From Diplolepis rosae (Eukaryota; Arthropoda; Insecta; Hymenoptera; Diplolepididae), in assembly GCA_030998225.1 (NCBI GenBank), contig JAPYXD010000739.1, positions 620,001 to 684,000 of the forward strand: a stretch of 64,000 nucleotides of DNA, in the 5' to 3' direction. The notes under the pieces are model-generated. The model searched no databases. It was not told where the DNA came from and saw only the letters and a list, made by a program, of their open reading frames with translations. The position numbers were made by a program, and so were the translations under genes. Shown in pieces: positions 26,171 through 39,105 of the stretch; within the stretch, counting starts at the first letter, position 1, and each line of letters begins with the position of its first letter.

Positions 26171-27699
26171 CATCATGCGCCAGGTCGCTAAAATAATAAT
26201 CTACTGGAACTTTTTTTATATTCCCATTTAAACGTTATATAATCAATTTACAATGCATTTTCAATGACCCCGTTGTTTAGGATCAAGCACCAGGTTGCTA
26301 AAACAATACTCCACAGGAAATTTTTTTATATTCACATTTAAATGTTATAAAAACAATTTACAATGCATTTTCAATGACCCCGTTGTCTAGGATCATGCAC
26401 CAGGACGCTAAAATAATAATGTAATGGAACTTTTTTGAAATTCGAAATCTTAGTCTTTCAACAGAAATTCTATTGCATTTTCAATGACCCCTTTGTCTAG
26501 GATCATGCACCAGGTCGCTAAATTAATAATCTACTGGAACTTTTTTTATATACACAATTAAACGTTATAAAAACAATTTACAGTGCATTTACAATGGCCC
26601 CGTTGTCTAGGATCATGCACCAGTTCGCTAAAATTATAATCTAGTGGAACTTTTTTGAATTTCGAACACTCAGTCTTTCAACAGAAATTCTGTTGCATTT
26701 TCAATGACCCCGTTGTCTAGGATCATGCACCAGGACGCTAAAATAATAATGTAATGGAACTTTTGAAATTCGAAATCTTAGTCTTTCAACAGAAATTCTA
26801 TTGCATTTTCAATGACCCCTTTGTCTAGGATCATGCACCAGGTCGCTAAATTAATAATCTACTGGAACTTTTTTTATATACACAATTAAACGTTATAAAA
26901 ACAATTTACAGTGCATTTACAATGACCCCTTTGTCTAGGATCATGCGCCAGGTTGCTAATATAATAATCTACTGTAACTTTTTTTATATTCACATTTAAT
27001 CGCTATAAAATCAATTTACAATGCATTTTCAATGACCCCGTTGTTTAGGATCAAGCACCAGGTTGCTAAAACAATACTCCACAGGAAATTTTTTTATATT
27101 CCCATTTAAACGTTATATAATCAATTTACAATTCATTTTCAATGACCCTGTTGTCTAGGATCAAGCAACAGGTTGCTAAAACAATACTCCACAGGAAATT
27201 TTTTTATATTCACATTTAAACGTTATAAAAAAAATTTACAATGCATTTTCAATGACCCCGTTGTCTAGGATCATGCACCAGGACGCTAAAATAATAATCT
27301 ACTGGAACTTTTTTATATTCACATTTAAACGCTATAAAAACTATTTAGAATGCATTTTCAATGACTCCGTTGTTTAGGATCAAGCACCAGGTTGCTAAAA
27401 TAATAATCTATTGTATCTTTTTTTATATTCACATTTAAACGTTATAAAAACAATTTACAGTGGATTTTCAATGTCCCCGTTGTCTAGGATCATGCACCGG
27501 GTTGCTAAAACAATACTACACAGGAAATTTTTTTATATTCACATTTAAACGTTATGTAATCTATTTACAATGCATTTTCAATGACCCCGTTGTTTAGGAT
27601 CAAGCACCAGGTTGCTAAAACAATACTCCAAAGGAAATTTTTTTATATTCACATTTAAACGTTATAAAAACAATTTTCAATGCATTTTCAATGACCTCG

Positions 27700-29020
27700 T
27701 TGTCTAGGATCATGCACCAGGTCGCTAAAATAATAATCTACAGGAACTTTTTTGAAATTCGGAAACTTAGTCTTTAAACAGAAATTCTATTGCATTTTCA
27801 ATGACCCCGTTGACTAGGAGCATGCACCGGGTTGCTAAATTAATAATCTACTGGAACTTTTTTAATATATACAATTAAACGTTATAAAAACAATTTACAG
27901 TGCATTTACAATGGCCCCGTTGTCTAGGATCATGCACCAGTTCGCTGAAATTATAATCTATTGGAACTTTTTTGAATTTCGAACACTCAGTCTGTCAACA
28001 GAAATTCTGTTGCATTTTCAATGACCCCCTTGTCTAGGATAATGCACCAGGACGATAAAATAATAATCTACTGGAACTTTTTTTATATTCACATTTAAAC
28101 GCTATAAAAACGATTAACAATGCATTTTCAATGACCCCGTTGTCTAGGATCATGCACCAGGTTGCTAAAATTATAATCTATTGGAACTTTTTTGAATTTC
28201 GAACACTCAGTCTGTCAACAGAAATTCTGTTGCATTTTCAATGACCCCTTGTCTAGGATAATGCACCAGGACGATAAAATAATAATCTACTGGAACTTTT
28301 TTTATATTCACATTTAAACGCTATAAAAACAATTAACAATGTATTTTCAATGACCCCGTTGTCTAGGATCATGCACCCGGACGCTAAAATAATAATCTAA
28401 TGGAACTTTTTTTATATTCACATTTTAAATTTATAAAAACATTTTACAATGCATTTTCAATGACCCCGTTGTCTAGGTTCATGCACCAGGTCGCAAAAGC
28501 AATAATCAACTGGAACTTTTTTTAAATTCGAACACTTAGTCTTTCAACAGAAATTCTATTGCATTTTCAATGACCACTTTGTCTAGCATCATGCTGCAGG
28601 TCGCTAAAATAATAATCTACTGGAACTTTTTTTACATTCACATTTAAACGTTATAAAAACAATTTACAGTGGATTTTCAATGGCCCCGTTGTCTAGGATC
28701 AGGCACCAGGTCGCTAAAATAATAATCTTCTGGAACTTTTTGAATTTCGAACACTCAGTCTTTCAACAGAAATTCTGTTGCATTTTCAATGACCCCCTTG
28801 TCTAGGATAATGCACCAGGACGCTAAAATAATAATCTACTGGAACTTTTTTTGTATTCACATTTAAACGTTACAAAAACAATTTACAGTGGATTTTCAAT
28901 GACCCCGTTGTCTAGGTTCATGCACCAGGTCGCAAAAGCAATAATCAACTGGAACTTTTTTTAAATTCGAACACTTAGTCTTTCAACAGAAATTCTATTG
29001 CATTTTCAATGACCACTTTG
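27700..29020 (+). repeat. 1,318-bp tandem duplication, copy 1 (12 monomers)
   Basis: The unit runs from a GAAATTC-type B monomer through TTAATAATC, CAGTTCGCT, GACGATAAAATAATAATC and a CACCCGGACGCT monomer to GACCACTTTGTCTAGCATC. The diagnostic CATGCTGCAGG (a PstI site replacing CATGCGCCAGG) lies at 28,590 and again at 29,908, an offset of 1,318 bp. Confidence 0.83.
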
Positions 29021-30280
29021 TCTAGCATCATGCGCCAGGTCGCTAAAATAATAATCTAATGGAACTTTTTTGAAATTCGAACACTTAGTCTTTCAACAGA
29101 AATTCTATTGCATTTTCAATGACCCCTTTGTCTAGGATCATGCACCAGGTCGCTAAATTAATAATCTACTGGAACTTTTTTTATATACATAATTAAACGT
29201 TATAAAAACAATTTACAGTGCATTTACAATGGCCCCGTTGTCTAGGATCATGCACCAGTTCGCTAAAATTATAATCTATTGGAACTTTTTGAATTTCGAA
29301 CACTCAGTCTGTCAACAGAAATTCTGTTGCATTTTCAATGACCCCCTTGTCTAGGATAATGCACCAGGACGATAAAATAATAATCTACTGGAACTTTTTT
29401 TATATTCACATTTAAACGCTATAAAAACAATTAACAATGCATTTTCAATGACCCCGTTGTTTAGGATCAAGCACCAGGTTGCTAAAATTATAATCTATTG
29501 GAACTTTTTTGAATTTCGATAACTCAGTCTGTCAACAGAAATTCTGTTGCATTTTCAATGACCCCCTTGTCTAGGATAATGCACCAGGACGATAAAATAA
29601 TAATCTACTGGAACTTTTTTTATATTCACATTTAAACGCTATAAAAACAATTAACAATGTATTTTCAATGACCCCGTTGTCTAGGATCATGCACCCGGAC
29701 GCTAAAATAATAATCTAATGGAACTTTTTTTATATTCACATTTTAAATTTATAAAAACATTTTACAATTCATTTTCAATGACCCCGTTGTCTAGGTTCAT
29801 GCACCAGGTCGCAAAAGCAATAATCAACTGGAACTTTTTTTAAATTCGAACACTTAGTCTTTCAACAGAAATTCTATTGCATTTTCAATGACCACTTTGT
29901 CTAGCATCATGCTGCAGGTCGCTAAAATAATAATCTACTGGAACTTTTTTTATATTCACATTTAAACGTTATAAAAACAATTTACAGTGGATTTTCAATG
30001 GCCCCGTTGTCTAGGATCAGGCACCAGGTCGCTAAAATAATAATCTTCTGGAACTTTTTTGAATTTCGAACACTCAGTCTTTCAACAGAAATTCTGTTGC
30101 ATTTTCAATGACCCCCTGGTCTAGGATAATGCACCAGGACGCTAAAATAATAATCTACTGGAACTTTTTTGTATTCACATTTAAACGTTACAAAAACAAT
30201 TTACAGTGGATTTTCAATGACCCCGTTGTCTAGGTTCATGAACCAGGTCGCAAAAGCAATAATCAACTGGAATTTATTTA
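29021..30280 (+). repeat. 1,318-bp tandem duplication, copy 2
   Basis: This is the partner of 27,700-29,020. It is followed at 30,271-30,310 by a degraded B monomer (TTTATTTAAATGCGAACACT and AATTCTTCCAACAG), after which the long duplicate of the window start begins at 30,434. Confidence 0.8.
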
Positions 30281-33200
30281 AATGCGAACACTAATTCTTC
30301 CAACAGAAATTCTATTGCATTTTCAATGACCCCGTTGTCTAGGATCATGCACCAGGACGCTAAAATAATAATCTACTGGAACTTTATTGAAATTCGAACA
30401 CTGAGTCTTTGAACAGAAATTCTATTGCATTTTCATTGACCCCTTTGTCTAGGATCATGCACCAGGTCGCTAAATTAATAATCTACTGGAACTTTTTTTA
30501 TATACACAATTAAACGTTATAAAAACAATTTACAGTGCATTTACAATGGCCCCGTTGTCTAGGATCATTCACCAGTTCGCTAAAATTATAATCTATTGGA
30601 ACTTTTTTGAATTTCGAACACGCAGTCTGTCAACAGAAATTCTGTTGCATTTTCAATGACCCCCTTGTCTAGGATAATGCACCAGGACGATAAAATAATA
30701 ATCTACTGGAACTTTTTTTATATTCACATTTAAACGCTATAAAAACAATTAACAATGCATTTTCAATGACCCCGTTGTTTAGGATCAAGCACCAGGTTGC
30801 TAAAATAATAATCTATTGTATCTTTTTTTATATTCACATTTAAACGTTATAAAAACAATTTACAGTGGTTTTTCAATGTCCCCGTTGTCTAGGATCATGC
30901 ACCGGGTTGCTAAAACAATACTACACAGGAAATTTTTTTATATTCACATTTAAACGTTATGTAATCAATTTACAATGCATTTTCAATGACCCCGTTGTTT
31001 AGGATCAAGCACCAGGTTGCTAAAACAATACTCCACAGGAAATTTTTTTATATTCCCATTTAAACGTTATGTAATCAATTTACAATGCATTTTCAATGAC
31101 CCCTTTGTCTAGGATCATGATCCAGGTCGCTAAATTAATAATCTACTGGAACTTTTTTTATATACACAATTAAACGTTATAAAAACAATTTACAGTGCAT
31201 TTTCAATGGCCCCGTTGTCTAGGATCATGCACCAGTTCGCTAAAATTATAATCTAGTGGAACTTTTTTGAATTTCGAACACTCACTCTTTCAACAGAAAT
31301 TCTGTTGCATTTTCAATGACCCCCTTGTCTAGGATAATGCACCAGGTCGCTAAATTAATAATCTACTGGAACTTTTTTTATATACACAATTAAACGTTAT
31401 AAAAACAATTTACAGTGCATTTACAATGGCCCCGTTGTCTAGGATCATGCACCAGTTCGCTAAAATTATAATCTAATGGAACTTTTTTGAAATTCGAACA
31501 CTTAGTCTTTCAACAGAAATTCTATTGCATTTTCAATGACCCCTTTGTCTAGGATCATGCACCAGGTCGCTAAAATGATAATCTAATGGAACTTTTATTA
31601 TATTCCCATTTAAACGTTATAAAAACAATTTACAGTGGATTTTCAATGGCACCGTTGTCTAGGATCATGCACCAGATTGCTAGAACAATACTTCACAGTA
31701 AATTTTTTTATATTCACATTTAAACGTTATGTAATCAATTTACAATTCATTTTCAATGTCCCCGTTTTCTAGAATCATGTACCAGTTCGCTAAAATTATA
31801 ATCTAGTGGAACTTTTTTGAATTTCGAACACTCACTCTTTCAACAGAAATTCTGTTGCATTTTCAATGACCCCCTTGTCTAGGATAATGCACCAGGTCGC
31901 TAAATTAATAATCTACTGGAACTTTTTTTATATACACAATTAAACGTTATAAAAACAATTTACAGTGCATTTACAATGGCCCCGTTGTCTAGGATCATGC
32001 ACCAGTTCGCTAAAATTATAATCTAGTGGAACTTTTTTGAATTTCGAACACTCACTCTTTCAACAGAAATTCTGTTGCATTTTCAATGACCCCCTTGTCT
32101 AGGATAATGCACCAGGACGCTAAAATAATAATCTACTGGAACTTTTTTTGTATTCACATTTAAACGTTACAAAAACAATTTACAGTGTATTTTCAATGAC
32201 CCCGTTGTCTAGGTTCATGCACCAGGTCGCAAAAGCAATAATCAACTGGAACTTTTTTTAAATTGGAACACTTAGTCTTTCAACAGAAATTCTATTGCAT
32301 TTTCAATAGCCCCGTTGTCTAGGATCATGCACCAGTTCGCTAAAATTATAATCCAGTGGAACTTTTTTAAATTCGAACACTTAGTCTTTCAACAGAAATT
32401 CTATTGCATTTTCAATGACCACTTTGTCTAGCATCATGCACCAGGTCGCTAAAATAATAATCTACTGGAACTTTTTTTATATTCACATTTAAACGTTATA
32501 AAAACAATTTACAGTGGATTTTCAATGACCCAGTTGACTAGGATCATGCACCAGGTTGCTAAAATAATAATCTACTGAAACTTTTTTGAATTTCGAACAC
32601 TCAGTCTTTCAACAGAAATTCTGTTGCATTTTCAATGACCCCTTGTCTAGGATAATGCACCAGGACGCTAAAATAATAATCTACTGGAACTTTTTTTGTA
32701 TTCACATTTAAACGTTACAAAAACAATTTACAGTGGATTTTCAATGACCCCGTTGTCTAGGTTCATGCACCAGGTCGCAAAAGCAATAATCAAATGGAAC
32801 TTTTTTAAATTCGAACACTTAGTCTTTCAACAGAAATTCTATTGCATTTTCAATGACCACTTTGTCTAGCATCATGCACCAGGTTGCTAATATAATAATC
32901 TACTGGAACTTTTTTTATATTCACATTTAAACGCTATAAAATCAATTTACAATGCATTTTCAATGACCCCGTTGTTTAGGATCAAGCACCAGGTTGCTAA
33001 AACAATACTCCACAGGAAATTTTTTTATATTCACATTTAAATGTTATAAAAACAATTTACAATGCATTTTCAATGACCCCATTGTCTAGGATCATGCACC
33101 AGGACGCTAAAATAATAATCTAATGGAACTTTTTTGAAATTCGAACACTTAGTCTTTCAACAGAAATTCTATTGCATTTTCAATGACCCCTTTGTCTATG

Positions 33201-36200
33201 ATCATGCACCAGGTCGCTAAATTAATAATCTACTGGAACTTTTTTTATATACACAATTAAACGTTATAAAAACAATTTACAGTGCATTTACAATGGCCCC
33301 GTTGTCTAGGATCATGCACCAGTTCGCTAAAATTATAATCTAGTGGAACTTTTTTAAATTCGAACACTTAGTCTTTCAACAGAAATTCTATTGCATTTTC
33401 AATGACCACTTTGTCTAGCATCATGCGCCAGGTCGCTAAAATAATAATCTACTGGAACTTTTTTTATATTCACATTGAAACGTTATAAAAACAATTTACA
33501 GTGGATTTTCAATGGCCCCGTTGTCTAGGATCAGGCACCAGGTCGCTAAAATAATAATCTTCTGGAACTTTTTTGAATTTCGAACACTCAGTCTTTCAAC
33601 AGAAATTCTGTTGCATTTTCAATGACCCCCTTGTCTAGGATAATGCACCAGGACGCTAAAATAATAATCTACTGGAACTTTTTTTGTATTCACATTTAAA
33701 CGTTACAAAAACAATTTACAGTGGATTTTCAATGACCCCGTTGTCTAGGTTCATGCACCAGGTCGCAAAAGCAATAATCAACTGGAACTTTTTTTTAAAT
33801 TCGAACACCTAGTCTTTCAACAGAAATTCTATTGCATTTTCAATGACCACTCTGTCTAGCATCATGCGCCAGGTCGCTAAAATAATAATCTACTGGAACT
33901 TTTTTTATATTCCCATTTAAACGTTATATAATCAATTTACAATGCATTTTCAATGACCCCGTTGTTTAGGATCAAGCACCAGGTTGCTAAAACAATACTC
34001 CAAAGGAAATTTTTTTATATTCACATTTAAACGCTATAAAAACAATTTACAATGCATTTTCAATGGCCCCGTTGACAAGGATCATGCACCAGGTTGCTAA
34101 AATAATAATCTACTGGAACTTTTTTGAAATTCGAAGACTAAGTCTTTCAACAGAAATTCTATTGCATTTTCAAAGACCCCGTTGTCTAGGATCATGCACC
34201 AGGTCGCTAAAATAATAATCTACTGGAACTTTTTTTATATACACAATTAAACGTTATAAAAACAATTTACAGTGCATTTACAATGGCCCCGTTGTCTAGG
34301 ATCATGCACCAGTTCGCTAAAATTATAATCTAGTTGAACTTTTTTGAATTTCGAACACTCAGTCTTTTAACAGAAATTCTGTTGCATTTTCAATGACCCC
34401 CTTGTCTAGGATAATGCACCAGGACGAAAATATAATAATCTACTGGAACTTTTTTTATATTCACATTTAAACGCTATAAAAACAATTTACAATGCATTTT
34501 CAATGACCCCGTTGTTTAGGATCAAGCACCAGGTTGCTAAAACAATACTCCACAGGAAATTTTTTTATATTCACATTTAAACGTTATAAAAGCAATTTAC
34601 AATGCATTTTCAATGGCCCCGTTGTCTAAGATCATGCACCGGGACGCTAAAATAATAATATACTCGAACTTGTTTGAAATTCGAAGACTAAGTCTTTCAA
34701 CAGAAATTCTATTGCATCTTCATAGACCCCGTTGTCTAGGATCATGCACCAGGTCGCTAAAATAATAATCAAATGGAACTTTTTTTATATTAACATTTAA
34801 AAGTTATAAAAACAATCTACAATGCATTTACAATGGCCCCGTTGTCTAGGATCATGCACCAGTTCGCTAAAATTATAATCTAGTGGAACTTTTTTAAATT
34901 CGAACACTTAGTCTTTCAACAGAAATTCTATTGCATTTTCAATGACCACTTTGTCTAGCATCATGCGCCAGGTCGCTAAAATAATAATCTACTGGAACTT
35001 TTTTTGTATTCACATTTAAACGTTACAAAAACAATTTACAGTGGATTTTCAATGACCCCGTTGTCTAGGTTCATGCACCAGGTCGCAAAAGCAATAATCA
35101 ACTGGAACTTTTTTTAAATTCGAACACCTAGTCTTTCAACAGAAATTCTATTGCATTTTCAATGACCACTCTGTCTAGCATCATGCGCCAGGTCGCTAAA
35201 ATAATAATCTACTGGAACTTTTTTTATATTCCCATTTAAACGTTATATAATCAATTTACAATGCATTTTCAATGACCCCGTTGTTTAGGATCAAGCACCA
35301 GGTTGCTAAAACAATACTCCACAGGAAATTTTTTTATATTCACATTTAAATGTTATAAAAACAATTTACAATGCATTTTCAATGACCCCGTTGTCTAGGA
35401 TCATGCACCGGGACGCTAAACTAATAATCTAATGGAACTTTTTTGAAATTCGAACACTTAGTCTTTCAACAGAAATTCTATTGCATTTTCAAAGACCCCG
35501 TTGTCTAGGATCATGCACCAGGTCGCTAAATTAATAATCTACTGGAACTTTTTTTATATACACAATTAAACGTTATAAAAACAATTTACAGTGCATTTAC
35601 AATGGCCCCGTTGTCTAGGATCATGCACCAGTTCGCTAAAATTATAATCTAGTTGAACTTTTTTGAATTTCGAACACTCAGTCTTTTAACAGAAATTCTG
35701 TTGCATTTTCAATGACCCCCTTGTCTAGGATAATGCACCAGGACGAAAATATAATAATCTACTGGAACTTTTTTTATATTCACATTTAAACGCTATAAAA
35801 ACAATTTACAATGCATTTTCAATGACCCCGTTGTTTAGGATCAAGCACCAGGTTGCTAATATAATAATCTACTGGAACTTTTTTTATATTCACATTTAAA
35901 CGTTATAAAAACAATTTACAGTGGATTTTCAATGTCCCCGTTGTCTAGGATCATACACCGGGTTGCTAAAAACAATACTACACAGGAAATTTTTTTATAT
36001 TCACATTTAAACGTTATAAAAACAATTTACAATGCATTTTCAATGACCCCGTTGTTTAGGATCAAGCACCAGGTTGCTAAAACAATACTCCACAGGAAAT
36101 TTTTTTATATTCACATTTAAACGTTATAAAAACAATTTGCAATGCATTTTCAATGACCCCGTTGTCTAGGATCATGCACCAGGTGGCTAAAATAATAATC

Positions 36201-36491
36201 TACTGGAACTTTTTTTATATTGACATTCAAACGCTATAAAAACAATTTACAATGCATTTTCAATGACCCCGTTGTTTAGGATCAAGCACCAGGTTGCTAA
36301 AATAATAATCTATTGTATCTTTTTTTATATTCACATTTAAACGTTATAAAAACAATTTACAGTGGATTTTCAATGTCCCCGTTGTCTAGGATCATACACC
36401 GGGTTGCTAAAACAATACGCCACAGGAAATTTTTTTATATTCACATTTAAACGTTATAAAAAAAATTTACAATGCATTTTCAATGACCCCG

Positions 36492-36601
36492 TTGTTTAGG
36501 ATCAAGCACCAGGTTGCTAATATAATAATCTACTGGAACTTTTTTTATATTCGAACACTTAGTCTTTCAACAGAAATTCTATTGCATTTTCAATGACCCC
36601 T
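36492..36601 (+). repeat. Chimeric A/B monomer
   Basis: The left part is of the A type through the T-tract and TATATTC (36,541-36,552), then the sequence switches to cassette B (CGAACACTTAGTCTTTC). Ordinary B monomers of this subtype have GAAATTC at that point. The switch lies in the short shared ATTC, as expected if exchange between an A and a B monomer resolved there. Length is still 110 bp. Confidence 0.8.
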
Positions 36602-38356
36602 TTGTCTATGATCATGCACCAGGTCGCTAAATTAATAATCTAGTGGAACTTTTTTATATACACAATTAAACGTTATAAAAACAACTTACAGTGCATTTAC
36701 AATGGCCCCGTTGTCTACGATCATGCACCAGTTCGCTAAAATTATAATCTATTGGAACTTTTTTGAATTTCGAACACTCAGTCTGTCAACAGAAATTCTG
36801 TTGCATTTTCAATGACCCCCTTGTCTAGGATAATGCACCAGGACGATAAAATAATAATCTACTGGAACTTTTTTTATATTCACATTTAAACGTTATAAAA
36901 AAAATTTACAATGCATTTTCAATTACCCCGTTGTTTAGGATCAAGCACCAGGTTGCTAAAATAATAATCTACTGGAACTTTTTTTATATTCACATTTAAA
37001 CGGTATAAAAACAATTTACAGTGGATTTTCAATGTCCCCGTTGTCTAGGATCATGCACCAGATTGCTAGAACAATACTCCACAGTAAATTTTTTTATATT
37101 CACATTTAAACGTTATAAAAACAATTTACAGTGGATTTTCAATGGCCCCGTTATCTAGGATCATGCACCAGGTTGCTAAAACAATACTCCACAGGAAATT
37201 TTTTTATATTCACATTTAAACGTTATAAAAACAATTTACAATGCATTTTCAATGACCCCCTTGTCTAGGATCATGCACCAGGACGCTAAAATAATAATCT
37301 ACTGGAACTTTTTTTATATTCACATTTAAACGCTATAAAAACAATTTACAACGCATTTTCAATGACCCCGTTGTCTAGGATCAAGCACCAGGACGCTAAA
37401 ATAATAATCTAATGGAACTTTTTTGAAATTCGAACACTTAGTCTTTCAACAGAAATTCTATTGCATTTTCAATGACCCCTTTTTCTAGGATCATGCACCA
37501 GGTCGCTAAATTAATAATCTACTGGAACTTTTTTTATATACACAATCAAACGTTATAAAAACAATTTACAGTGCATTTACAATGGCCCCGTTGTCTAGGA
37601 TCATGCACCAGTTCGCTAAAATTATAATCTATTGGAACTTTTTTGAATTTCGAACACTCAGTCTGTCAACAGAAATTCTGTTGCATTTTCAATGACCCCC
37701 TTGTCTAGGATCATGCACCAGGTCGATAAAATAATAAATTACTTGAACTTTTTTATATTCACTTTTAATCGCTATAAAAACAATTTACAATTCATTTTCA
37801 ATGACCCCGTTGTCTAGGATCATGCACCACGTCGCTAAAATAATAATATACTTGAACTTTTTTGAAATTCGAACACTTAGTCTTTCAACAGAAATTCTAT
37901 TGCATTTTCAATGACCCCTTTGTCTAGGATCATGCACCAGGTCGCTAAAATGATAATCTAATGGAACTTTTTTTATATTCACATTTAAAAGTTATAAAAG
38001 CAATTTGCAATGCATTTTCAATGGCCCCGTTGTTTAGGATCAAGCACCAGGTTGCTAATATAATAATCTACTGGAACTTTTTTTATATTCACATTTAAAC
38101 GTTATAAAAACAATTTACAGTGGATTTTCAATGGCCCCGTTGTCTAGGATCAAGCACCAGGTTGCTAAAACAATACTCCACAGGAACTTTTTTATATTCA
38201 CATTTAAACGTTATAAAAAAAATTTACAATGCATTTTCAATGACCCCGTTGTTTAGGATCAAGCACCAGGTTGCTAAAACAATACTCCACAGGAAATTTT
38301 TTTATATTCACATTTAAACGTTATAAAAACAATTTACAATGCATTTTCAATGACCC

Positions 38357-39105
38357 CGTTGTCTAGGATCATGAACCAAGACGCTAAAATAATAATCTAA
38401 TGGAGCTTTTTTGAAATTCGATCACTTATTCTTTCAGCAGAAATTCTATTGCATTTTCAATGACCCCTTTGTCTAGGTTCATGCACCAGCTCGCTAAATT
38501 AATAATCTACTGGAACTTTTTTTATATACACAATTAAATGTTATAAAAACAATTTACAGTACATTTTCAATGGCCCCGTTGTCTAGGATCATGCACCAGA
38601 TCGCTAAAATTATAATCTAGTGGAACTTTTTTGAATTTCGAACACTCAGTCTTTCAACAGAAATTCTGTTGCATTTTCAATGACCCCCTTGTCTAGGATA
38701 ATGCACCAGGACGCTAAAATAATAATCTACTGGAACATTTTTTATATTCACATTTAAACGCTATAAAAACCATTTACAATGCATTTTCAATGACCCCGTT
38801 GTTTAGGATCAAGTACCAAGTTGCTAAAACAATAGTCCACAGGAAATTTTTCTATATTCACATTTAAACGTTATAAAAACAATTTACACTGCATTTTCAA
38901 TGGCCCCGTTGTCTAGGATCATTCACCAGGACGCTAAAATAATAATCTAATGGAGCGTTTTTGAAATTCGAACACTTAGTCTTTCAACAGAAATTCTATT
39001 GCATTTTCAATGACCCCTTTGTCTAGGATCATGCACCAGGTCGCTAAATTAATAATCTACTGGAACTTTTTTATATACACATTTAAACGTTATAAAAGCA
39101 ATTTA
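38357..39105 (+). repeat. Six-copy 749-bp block, copy 4
   Basis: CGATCACTTATTC lies at 38,419. This copy ends the 30-kb-distant duplicate of 1-9.77 kb and stands at the Region I/II transition. To its right it continues into TAGTATCATGCACCAGGTCG at 39,134, which is the flank of copies 5 and 6. It is therefore the junction copy linking the two regional architectures. Confidence 0.88.

Larger units (their letters stand above)
16141..26400 (+). repeat. About 11-kb duplication, copy 2
   Basis: This is the directly adjacent partner of 5,160-16,140. It has one copy of the 2.1-kb internal unit where copy 1 has two. It carries about nine extra monomers between 21.3 and 22.8 kb and three extra near 25.26-25.6 kb, and it lacks the aberrant segment seen at 15,891-16,040. 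Homology becomes mosaic after about 26.4 kb. Confidence 0.78.
30434..39105 (+). repeat. Long segmental duplication, copy 2
   Basis: This is the partner of 1-9,770. It is shorter by about 1.1 kb, that is about ten monomers, through losses at several places: one monomer lost near 31,060, and a 12-monomer rather than 18-monomer step between the two AGTCTTTTAACAG sites at 34,361 and 35,680. A stretch at 31,640-31,790 with ATTGCTAGAACAATACTTC does not match copy 1 and resembles Region II monomers. Agreement stops near 39,105. Confidence 0.85.
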
